The notes below the pieces were generated by a model. The model had not been told where the DNA came from. It ran no database searches and was given only the letters and a program-made list of their open reading frames with translations. A program made the position numbers and the translations under genes. This document shows positions 52,168 to 60,857 of a stretch of DNA of 64,000 bases, piece by piece (positions within the stretch are counted from its first letter, which is position 1; each line of letters opens with the position of its first letter). This DNA comes from Opitutaceae bacterium (GTDB lineage: Bacteria; Verrucomicrobiota; Verrucomicrobiia; Opitutales; Opitutaceae). The stretch spans positions 1-64,000 of the forward strand of contig JAGYIG010000011.1 of NCBI GenBank assembly GCA_018402455.1, in the 5' to 3' direction.

Positions 52168-52656
52168 ATGGCCAAGCCACTTGTAGGCATCATTATGGGC
52201 AGCACGTCCGACTGGGAGACGATGCAGCACGCTGCTCAAACCCTGACCGATTTGAAGATCCCCTTCGAGCAGCACGTCGTCAGTGCGCACCGCACCCCCG
52301 ACCGCATGTATGACTACGCTCGGACGGCGCGATCGCGGGGATTAAAAGTGATTATTGCCGGAGCGGGTGGGGCGGCGCATCTGCCGGGAATGACGGCCGC
52401 CCTCACGCCCGTGCCGGTGCTCGGGGTTCCGGTGGAATCCCGGGTGCTCAAAGGGCAGGACTCGCTGCTCTCGATCGTGCAGATGCCGGGGGGGGTGCCC
52501 GTCGCGACGTTTGCAATCGGCCCGGCCGGGGCGACCAATGCTGCTCTCTTCGCCGCCGCGATGCTGGCGACGACGAGCAAGCGGATTCAAAGCGCCTACG
52601 ACCGATTCCGGGAGAATCAGACCGAAAAGGTCTTGCGGGCTGAATTGCCGCACTGA
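52168..52656 (+). CDS. purE: 5-(carboxyamino)imidazole ribonucleotide mutase
   Basis: [54 protein letters not shown]. Confidence 0.95.
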   Translation: MAKPLVGIIMGSTSDWETMQHAAQTLTDLKIPFEQHVVSAHRTPDRMYDYARTARSRGLKVIIAGAGGAAHLPGMTAALTPVPVLGVPVESRVLKGQDSLLSIVQMPGGVPVATFAIGPAGATNAALFAAAMLATTSKRIQSAYDRFRENQTEKVLRAELPH

Positions 52657-52719
52657 ACCGGCGCTTTTTCGACCTCGGGTTGGTTTTCCGCTTTTCGTTT
52701 TGGGGTCGGGCGATTCAGC

Positions 52720-53880
52720 GTGTCGGCCATGATATCTCCCGGCAGCGCGATTGGTGTATTAGGCGGCGGCCAATTGGGCCGGATGTTGGCCCATGCCGCG
52801 ACCAGAATGGGTTATCGGCTGCACGTCTTTGAACCGCAGGAAAATTGCCCCGCAGGCGAGGTCGCTTCCCGGGAGTTCAATTTTGAGTATCGGGAGGTGG
52901 AGCGGCTGAAAGAATTCGCCCGGGGGTGTGCGGCGGTCACCTACGAGTTTGAGAACGTGCCGGTGAAACCGCTCTGGGAGATCGAGGAGATTGTGCCCCT
53001 GCGGCCGCACTGGGAGGTGTTGGAAACCTGTCAAAATCGGGCCCGCGAGAAGAACTGGCTGCAGCGCCACGGCTTTCCGGTGGTGCCTTTTGCCGAAGTG
53101 GCAGCCGGCGAGGACCTGAGCCAGGCCATTCGCAAAGTGGGCATGCCCGCGGTCGTGAAAACCGCGGATTTCGGCTACGACGGCAAAGGCCAGGTGAAGG
53201 TCCGCACGCCCGCGGAGGTCGCGGAAGCGGTGAAGGCCTTTGCCGGTCAACGGGCGGTGGTGGAGCGGTTCATCGATTTTAAGTGCGAGCTTTCGGTAAT
53301 CGTCGCGCGGAACCCACAGGGTGAAATCCGCACCTTCCCCGTCGCAGAAAACATCCACACCCGCCATATTTTGGATTTCTCCATCGTGCCGGCGCGGATC
53401 GATCCAGCGGTGCAACGGGAGGCGGCCGAACTGGCGGTGAACATCGCGGATGCGTTCGGGCTGGTCGGCCTGCTCGCAGTGGAGCTTTTTCTCGATTCCG
53501 ATGGTCGGCTGGCGGTGAACGAAATGGCGCCGCGGACGCATAACTCCGGTCATTGGACGCTCGACGGCTGCGTCACCTCCCAGTTCGAACAACAGGTGCG
53601 GGCGATTGCCGGGCTTCCCTTGGGCGATACGGCCATGACGGTCCCGGCGGCGGTGATGGTGAATATTTTGGGGAACGTCTGGAAGGGGCAGGGGAAGGAA
53701 CCAATCGGATCGCCGAATTGGTCCGGCCTGCTCTCCCATCCGCGCGCGAAGCTCCACCTTTACGGCAAGAGCCAGCCACGAGCCGCTAGGAAAATGGGCC
53801 ACTTCACCCTCACCGGAGAGGACGTCGCGACGGTATTCAAATCTGCGCGGGCCCTGAAGACGGGACTGCGCTCCCCCTGA
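52720..53880 (+). CDS. purK: 5-(carboxyamino)imidazole ribonucleotide synthase
   Basis: IGVLGGGQLGRMLAHAATRMGYRLHVFEP, AVNEMAPRTHNSGHWTLDGCVTSQFEQQVRAI. Confidence 0.95.
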   Translation: MSAMISPGSAIGVLGGGQLGRMLAHAATRMGYRLHVFEPQENCPAGEVASREFNFEYREVERLKEFARGCAAVTYEFENVPVKPLWEIEEIVPLRPHWEVLETCQNRAREKNWLQRHGFPVVPFAEVAAGEDLSQAIRKVGMPAVVKTADFGYDGKGQVKVRTPAEVAEAVKAFAGQRAVVERFIDFKCELSVIVARNPQGEIRTFPVAENIHTRHILDFSIVPARIDPAVQREAAELAVNIADAFGLVGLLAVELFLDSDGRLAVNEMAPRTHNSGHWTLDGCVTSQFEQQVRAIAGLPLGDTAMTVPAAVMVNILGNVWKGQGKEPIGSPNWSGLLSHPRAKLHLYGKSQPRAARKMGHFTLTGEDVATVFKSARALKTGLRSP

Positions 53881-53884
53881 GCGC

Positions 53885-54502
53885 TCAACCCTCGGCGAGA
53901 AACCGCCGGTAGTCCTCAGGCGTATCAATATCGAGCGCGAGCTCGGGCAGTTCGATTTGCTCAAGAAGTCCGGCGGGCAGGTGCTGAAACAGCGGCCGGA
54001 TCCCCTCATCCCCCCGCAGCTGTCGCAGGGCCGCAAACATCGAGGCATGCACCCAGCACGGCGCTCCGGGATGGCCTCCGTAGCGGGCCGCGACCAGTTT
54101 GGTGCAGCCCGTTTTCGCGACCCCCGCCGCCACCAGTTTCCGCAGGGTGGACCCGGTCAAATGGGGCTGGTCGACCAAGGTGAAGAGCAACGATTCCAGC
54201 CGCGAGTCCCAACCCAGCGCGGCCGCCAACCCGGCTTGAACCGACGTCGAAAGCCCGGTCGCCCAGTCGGGGTTGATCACCAGCTGCACCTCGGGCGACG
54301 CGAGGAGCGGTCGCACAGGGGCGGAGTGAGCCCCTAGAACGACAAAAACCCGGGCGAAGACTCCCGCTTCCTGCACGACGCGACAGGTGTGCTCGAGGAG
54401 TGATTCGGCCCCGATTTTGAGGAGCTGCTTGGGCGCGCCGAAGCGGGTCGATCCCCCCGCCGCCAGAATGACGGCGGCCACCTGCGGCGCGTCAGCTCCC
54501 AT
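53885..54502 (-). CDS. MobA-like NTP transferase (MocA-type molybdenum cofactor cytidylyltransferase)
   Basis: VAAVILAAGGSTRFGAPKQLLKIGAESLLEHT, TLVDQPHLT. Start placed at 54502. Confidence 0.82.
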   Translation of the reverse strand: MGADAPQVAAVILAAGGSTRFGAPKQLLKIGAESLLEHTCRVVQEAGVFARVFVVLGAHSAPVRPLLASPEVQLVINPDWATGLSTSVQAGLAAALGWDSRLESLLFTLVDQPHLTGSTLRKLVAAGVAKTGCTKLVAARYGGHPGAPCWVHASMFAALRQLRGDEGIRPLFQHLPAGLLEQIELPELALDIDTPEDYRRFLAEG

Positions 54503-55496
54503 GGATGGGGTGATCGCGCTCCGCCAAGGGACGGCCACTGCGCTGGTGGAGGTGCGCTTGAATCTCGCTGACAATTGCGAGGGCCACGGCGGGGGCGCCC
54601 TCTCCCCCCAGGTCGAGGCCCACCGGGTAGTGGAGTGATTCGCAATCCGGAGGAAACCCCGCATCAGCCAGCAGGCGTTGGCCCCGCTGCCTTGGTCCCA
54701 AGAGTCCCAGGTAGGGAAGCCTCAGGGGCAGCAAGGTTTGCAGAAGCGGTAAATCGAAACGGTAGTGGTGAGTCATGATGACGGCGACCGTCTGGTCGTC
54801 CCAATGGACCCTTTGAGCCGCCGATTCTGCCGGGGCGCATGCGACCGAGGTTGCGCCGGGGAAGCGATGGGCGTCCGCAAATCGGGCCCGAGGATCAAAA
54901 ATTATCGTCTCCCAGCCCAGCTGAATTGCCAGTTGGTGGAGGGCCGGGGCATCGTCCCCCGCTCCAAAAATAACCACCCGCAAGGGCGGCAAAATGAGCT
55001 GGCCCAAAACCCGGCTGGGATCGCGGGAGGTTTCCCGCTCGATTCGGGTGCCGATGGTATTCGCGGACGATGATGGTTCGTCCCAAACCACTTCCAATGC
55101 GGTAGCCCGGCGCTCGTTTTTGTGAGCCTGCACGACCCGCGCCCAAGGAGGACATGCCTCCAGTTTTTCGATCAAGACGTGGACCACTCCATGACATCCG
55201 GTGCCGGTGCCCCAGAGCACATCGTTTTCCGAAGAAGTGTCGTAAGTAATTAATTTATAGTTATTTGAGGACGAAATCAGTTCGACCGCATGCGCATCGA
55301 TGTCCTGCTCCAGGCACCCCCCGGAGATGGCACCGATGGCCGCGCGGTCGGGCAGCACCAGTCGACGTGCTCCCGCCCGACGGTAGGACGAACCGTCGAC
55401 TTTCACCAGCGTGGCCAACGCGCAAGGGAAGTCGTCTTGCGTGGCGAGCTGTACTGAAATTTCAAATACTTCGTTCACTGCGGCAAAAAAGGGCAT
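54492..55496 (-). CDS. xdhC: XdhC/CoxI family protein
   Basis: DFPCALATLVKVDGSSYRRAGARRLVLPD, IGAISGGCLEQDI, VVIFGAGDDAPAL, MTHHYRFDLPLLQTLL, YLGLLGPRQR. Confidence 0.88.
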   Translation of the reverse strand: MPFFAAVNEVFEISVQLATQDDFPCALATLVKVDGSSYRRAGARRLVLPDRAAIGAISGGCLEQDIDAHAVELISSSNNYKLITYDTSSENDVLWGTGTGCHGVVHVLIEKLEACPPWARVVQAHKNERRATALEVVWDEPSSSANTIGTRIERETSRDPSRVLGQLILPPLRVVIFGAGDDAPALHQLAIQLGWETIIFDPRARFADAHRFPGATSVACAPAESAAQRVHWDDQTVAVIMTHHYRFDLPLLQTLLPLRLPYLGLLGPRQRGQRLLADAGFPPDCESLHYPVGLDLGGEGAPAVALAIVSEIQAHLHQRSGRPLAERDHPIHGS

Positions 55497-56211
55497 ACAC
55501 CTGCGATGAATTTAGATTATCGGGTGACCTGTTCGGGCACGATTCTTCTTTTTTGCTCATTTAAAGTTAAGTAAATCACTTTGTTTAGTTATTAAACTTA
55601 TTACTTGTGCAATTGATCATGTAACGTATTCGTGACGGCAAGATAACGCGGTTTTGGCCGCTCATCTTGGATCAACTACAACACAACTACATCTAAAATG
55701 AACATCCGTCCCTTCAAGGGATTCGCGGTACCGTTTGCGCTGCTTCTGGGCGTTAGCGGTGGTCCTGTCGCATTTGCGCAGTCAGCCAACGAATCCTCCA
55801 ACTCCTCGGAAGACCAGGTTGTCCTCGAAAAATTTGAGGTCACTGGCTCGCGCATCAAACGCCTTGATGTCGAAACCCCGCAACCTGTCGTGAGCATCAC
55901 GGCCTCCGATCTGGAAACCACCGGTTTCTCGACCGTCGCTGACGCCATGCGTTCGTTGCCATTCAACTCGGGTCAGAGCCTCACACCGGTGAGTTCCGGC
56001 ACGAGCTTCACGCCTGGTCTGAGCTCCTTCAACCTCCGCGGTTTGGGCAACAACAACGTACTGGTTCTGGTCAACGTGAAGTGGACCCCGTCGGTTGGAC
56101 AGTTGGAACGGGTTTGTTAGTTATGGTTTCGGTGGTTTGGAACAAGGATAAAAGGAAATGGAGGGGTGCAGGGGAGGAAGCTCAGCTTCCTCCCCGCTCT
56201 ATACGCCGCCG

Positions 56212-57072
56212 TTAAGCGGCCACGGCCGTTTGGGTTTGGTGATAGACTTCGCATGGAGTTTGGCGACCGTGCGAGGAATGCGGGCGTCGCTCGTTGTAGA
56301 ACTGGAAGTAGGTATCGAGGTGATGGTGGGCCTCGACCATGGTCTCGTAGCGCTTCAGGTAGACTTCCTCGTATTTGACCGTGCGCCACAGGCGCTCGAC
56401 GAACACGTTGTCCAGGCAGCGGCCTTTGCCATCCATCGACAGCTTCACCCCGGCCGCCAACAGCGGTTGGGTGAACTCCGCACTGGTAAACTGGCAGCCT
56501 TGATCGGTGTTGAAGATCTCTGGGATCCCGTAGATCGACATGGCTCGTTGCACCGCTCGCACACAAAAAGATGCATCAAGGGTGTTGGACAGCTCCCACG
56601 AGAGCACCATCCGAGAGTGCCAGTCGATCACTGCACATAGGTAGATGTAGCCTCCTTGGACGGGGATGTAAGTGATGTCGGTTGCCCAGACCTGGTTGGC
56701 ACGATCTACCACCAGATCGCGCAGCAGATACGCGTAGATGGGATGCGCGGCGGCTTTCTTCGACAGGCTCGGCTTGCGATAAATCGCGGTCAGTCCCATC
56801 AGACGCATCAAACGGCGCACCCGCTTACGGTTCACCTCGTAGCCCTCCCGTTGTAGCCAACGCATCATTTGACGGCTGCCGAAAAACGGAAACGCCAGAA
56901 AGGTCTCGTCGATCACGCGCATGAGCGCCAAATCGGCCGGTGGGGTCGGCTTGGGCTGGTGGTAGTAGGTCGAGCGCGGCAGTTCCAGTAGCTCGCACTG
57001 CCGGACCACACTCAGCTTCGGATGCTCGGTATCAATCATATCGCGGCGCTGCTTATTCCCCATACGGGCCAA
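56212..57072 (-). CDS. IS3-family transposase OrfB (DDE integrase core)
   Basis: ANQVWATDITYIPVQGGYIYLCAVIDWHSRMVLSWEL, FNTDQGCQFTS, FVERLWRTVKYEEVYLK. Confidence 0.94.
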   Translation of the reverse strand: MARMGNKQRRDMIDTEHPKLSVVRQCELLELPRSTYYHQPKPTPPADLALMRVIDETFLAFPFFGSRQMMRWLQREGYEVNRKRVRRLMRLMGLTAIYRKPSLSKKAAAHPIYAYLLRDLVVDRANQVWATDITYIPVQGGYIYLCAVIDWHSRMVLSWELSNTLDASFCVRAVQRAMSIYGIPEIFNTDQGCQFTSAEFTQPLLAAGVKLSMDGKGRCLDNVFVERLWRTVKYEEVYLKRYETMVEAHHHLDTYFQFYNERRPHSSHGRQTPCEVYHQTQTAVAA

Positions 57073-57352
57073 CTTTTTTTTTGAGCCAATCGAGCTCCAT
57101 CTTCAACTGACCGATCTCAGCGTAGAGGTCCTTCTCCTTGCGATCTCGCTCGATCTCATCGCGGACTTTGGCCGAGGGCTTCGCAAAGACCTCGGGTAGT
57201 CGCGTGGCGACCTCCTTTTTCCATTGGCTGACTTGCACGGGATGGATCTCGTATCGCTGGGCGATCACGTGAATCGGCTCGATGCCCTTAAGGGCGTCGA
57301 GACCTACTTTGGCTTTGAACTCGGCACTGAATGAACGTCGCTTCTTCGACAT
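57053..57352 (-). CDS. IS3-family transposase OrfA (HTH)
   Basis: KKRRSFSAEFKAKVGLDALKGIEPIHVIAQRYEIHPVQVSQWKKE. Confidence 0.93.
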   Translation of the reverse strand: MSKKRRSFSAEFKAKVGLDALKGIEPIHVIAQRYEIHPVQVSQWKKEVATRLPEVFAKPSAKVRDEIERDRKEKDLYAEIGQLKMELDWLKKKVGPYGE

Positions 57353-59858
57353 GTTGGACTCCTTCTGGATTTAATCATCCGATCTGTCCAACTTTCGGGG
57401 ACCACCTCAACGGCCGTCGCGCCGCTCCGTTTGGGGCCTCCGGCTTCAATGGCTTCCAGACGATGTTCGACTTGAACAGTCTGCCGGTCGCCGCCATCGA
57501 ATCGATCGAAATTCTGAAGGACGGCGGCTCCGCCATCTACGGTTCCGATGCCGTATCCGGCGTGGTCAATGTGAGCCTGAAGAAGGACTATCAGGGCGCC
57601 AACGTGAACGTCAGCATGGGCAATACGTTCGAAACCGACTCGCTTGAGAAGAGTGTCAATTTCATCTTCGGCACCTCCAACGACCGGACCTCGATCGTCG
57701 TGACGACTGACTGGTACGAGCGCAATTCCATCTTCGCGCGCGACCTTAGCTTCTCCAATAACACCGACCTGACTGACATCGGCGGTATCAATCGCTCGTC
57801 TTCGGCCGGGTTCCCCGGTTTGACGTTTGTGCCGGGTATTGGTTACCGCACCTTCCTGGCACCGACTTTTACGCCCACCGCCGCTGACGCGGTCCCGTTC
57901 GGTACGGACAACGGAGACGTGGGCGCCGGCAGATACAACTTCCTGCGCGACTCTGACCTGTTTCCGGAGATCCGCATGAGCGGCTTCTACTCGCGCATCG
58001 ACCACGAGATCACGCCCCGCCTGCGCGCGTTTGCCGAGCTGTCTTTCCGTCGGTCGGAGACCAAGAACGCAGCCGCTCCTTCGCCGATGTTCGGCTTCAA
58101 CGAACAGGGCTACAAGTACGAGCGCCTCTCCGACGCCGAGTTGGATGCCCAATTCGGTCCCGGCACCGTGTTCAATCCCCGCGACCGCAACCACTATGGC
58201 CAGGGTCAGATCGATCTGAGCAACGTCGGCATCATCATTCCCGCCTACAACCCTTTCAACCCGTGGGGTGTTTCGCTCGAGGATGACAACCGGGTGCGCT
58301 TCGTCCCAACCGGCCCCCGCATCAATGACGTGCGCAGCGACACCCCGCGGTTTGTGCTCGGCCTCGGCGGCGATCTTGACTTCAAGGAAGACTCCTGGTC
58401 CTGGGAAGCCGCCGTCAACTACAGCAAGAGCTCCTTCACCAACAGCAATCCTGGCGCCCACCAGGACCGCCTCGTGCAGGACGCCTTCCATGGTGTGACG
58501 TTCGGCGCGGGCACCCCGGAAGAGGCCACCCTCTACCTGAACCCCTTCGGTCCTTCCGATCCGCGGATCCTGGATTACATCGAGATTCGCAACCCCACCA
58601 CCGCGTCGTATGAATCGCGCGGCCTCGACTTCAGCACGGGGGGCGAACTGTTCGACCTGCCCGCCGGTCCGCTGCAACTCGCTGCCGGTGTCGAGTATCG
58701 CGACGAAAGCCTGGAGGATTACCGCACGGCGCTCAACGAAACCGGCCAGATCATCGGCGGTTCCGAGGGCAGTTCGATCTTCGGTGATCGCAACGTGTAC
58801 TCGGCCTATGCCGAGTTCAGCGTGCCCGTGATTGACCGCTTCGAAGTCCAACTGGCTGCCCGCTACGAGGATTACTCCGACTTCGGCACGACCACCAAGC
58901 CGAAGATCGCGGCCAAGTTCCGGGCCCACGAAAGTCTGATTCTCCGCGCGTCGTTCGGTGAGTCCTTCCTCGCACCGAATTTGCCTTACCTCTACTCGTC
59001 CCAGAGCACGAGCTTCACGTCGGCCGCGCTCATTGATCCGCGTCGCCCGAACGACCAGCCCACGCAGATCAAGCAGCTCGGCGGTGGCAATCCGAATCTG
59101 CAGCCGGAAGAAACGGAGACGGTCTACGTCGGCTTCGTTTGGGAACCGCCCGCAGTGGAAGGCCTCGAAATCGGTGCCGACTATTTCATCTTCGACTCCA
59201 CCAACCTGATCACCAGCTTCGGCGCTCAGGAAATCCTCGCTGGTGAAGAACGCGGTGATCCGGAGTTCGTCAGCCTCGTTGTCCGCAACCCGCCGACCGG
59301 GAACGAGAACGTCGGCACGATCCAGTTCGTCCGCACGGCCTGGACCAACGCGGATGTGCGCACATATAAGGGCGCGGATTTCAATGTTCGCTACACCCTG
59401 AACACCGACAACCTCGGATCCTTCCGCTTCCAGGGCTCGGCGACTTACCTCGACGAGATGACCTTCGGTGGTCCGGAGAACGCCGGCACGCGTCTGTTCC
59501 CGCGTGTCCGCGGCACCTTCACCACCGCGTGGACGCGCGGTGACTGGGCGGCTTCGGTGTTCGTCAACTACATCGGTGAGCGTAAGGGCACTGACCAGAT
59601 GAGCGGCACGGCCCGCGTGACCAATGCCACTTACGACGACCAGATCCTGGTGAACCCGCAAATCTCCTACCGGGGTCTGTTCCGCACCAAGTTGACCCTC
59701 GGCGTGCGCAACGTGTTCGATAGCGCACCGCCAGTTGACTATGGAGAGGCCGAGCGCTGGACCCCGGGCGTCAACAACCCGGAGCCGGCCTTCTGGTACC
59801 TGCGCGCTTCGCGCGACTTCTAAGTCGGCGTCAACGTACCCAACTAATCAGTCTACAA

Positions 59859-59888
59859 CTGCGGGTCCGCAAGGACCCGCAGTTTTTT
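59859..59888 (+). terminator. rho-independent terminator after the TonB receptor gene
   Basis: CTGCGGGTCC-GCAA-GGACCCGCAG followed by TTTTTT. Confidence 0.93.
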
Positions 59889-60131
59889 GGTGCCGCCCGC
59901 GAAGCACGTGTCGCCCTGAGCCCCCGGGGGCGGTTGATGAAACACGGTCATCCCCGCCACGCTCCCGACAGGAGCACGATGCTCCCGCCGCAATGGTAGT
60001 GGTAGCGGGATCATCCTGCACCCGTCCCGTTCCCCATCGCGATCAAGGCGCGGAAAGGGTCGGACTGCTATCGCAGCCGTGTCTGTCCGTTTTTGCTCCG
60101 AAACCAGTAGACGCGGCACAATAAGGTTGGC

Positions 60132-60821
60132 ATGGCCTCGCCCTCCGCCTTTCCTGATGGCACTCCGCTCGCCATGCTACGCTCCCCTCTGCGTCTCGTT
60201 TTATCGCTGCCATTTGCCCTGTCGCTGGTCGCAAGCACCGGAGGCCTGATGGCCGCGGGTTTCTTGGATCAGCTGCCGCCGGATGCACGGGTGGCCATCG
60301 GTGTCGACGGCATGACCCCGGCACAGTTGACTGCACTTGAGGCTGCGGTGGCCCGCTATGTCGCCACCCAGGGCGGCCAGGTAGCGACTCCGGTAGCGGA
60401 TTCGAGGGTGGTCGCCCCGCCCGCAGTCATCACCGAGGATCTCGCCGCTACTCTGCAGCAACGGGAGGCAGAACTCGATCGGACGCGCGCGGAGCTCGCG
60501 CGGGCCAAGGCGGAATTGAAAACACAGCCGGAGGAGGATAAACCGTCGCTGCTGCAACGCGCGTCAGTGCTGCTGCGTCCCGGCACCCGCATCGAATATA
60601 CCACGATGGAGTCGCGCCTAGCGGAACCCTTTCGCGGCTGGAAGAAAGGCACGCGGTTCCGCTTGGAGAACGGTCAGGTCTGGAGGGTTTCCGAAGGCGA
60701 ATACTGGTCAAAGTTGGAACCGGCGGGCAAAGCCGTCACGATAGAGCCGGGAGTAGGGGGCAGCTTCTTCATCCGCATCGAAGGCGTGCGCCAGTTGCCG
60801 CGCGTAGCCCTGATCGAGTGA
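60132..60821 (+). CDS. hypothetical exported coiled-coil protein
   Basis: Signal peptide LRLVLSLPFALSLVASTGGLMAAG; coiled coil LAATLQQREAELDRTRAELARAKAELK; a later start at 60174 is possible. Confidence 0.65.
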   Translation: MASPSAFPDGTPLAMLRSPLRLVLSLPFALSLVASTGGLMAAGFLDQLPPDARVAIGVDGMTPAQLTALEAAVARYVATQGGQVATPVADSRVVAPPAVITEDLAATLQQREAELDRTRAELARAKAELKTQPEEDKPSLLQRASVLLRPGTRIEYTTMESRLAEPFRGWKKGTRFRLENGQVWRVSEGEYWSKLEPAGKAVTIEPGVGGSFFIRIEGVRQLPRVALIE

Positions 60822-60857
60822 CCGGCGTCCGCTGGGCGTCTGGGCGGTCCGGCGGGG

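Larger units (their letters stand above)
56077..57409. mobile_element. IS3-family insertion sequence
   Basis: Ends TGAAGTGGACCCCGTCGGTTGGACAG and (reverse complement) TGAGGTGGTCCCCGAAAGTTGGACAG; 3-bp duplication ACG at 56074-56076 and 57410-57412; OrfA and OrfB inside. Confidence 0.93.
55698..59823 (+). pseudogene. TonB-dependent receptor interrupted by an IS3-family element (56077-57409)
   Basis: Plug N-terminus EKFEVTGSRIKRLDVETPQPVVSITASDLE...SSFNLRGLGNNNVLVLVN; after the IS GRRAAPFGASGFNGFQTMFDLNSLPVAAIESIEILKDGGSAIYGSDAVSGVVNV...; removing the IS and one TSD restores the frame. Confidence 0.93.

Noticed and set aside
57304-59661. 785-aa minus-strand ORF
   Set aside because: Antisense to the TonB-dependent receptor; low-complexity R/A/V/E-rich composition typical of antisense frames.
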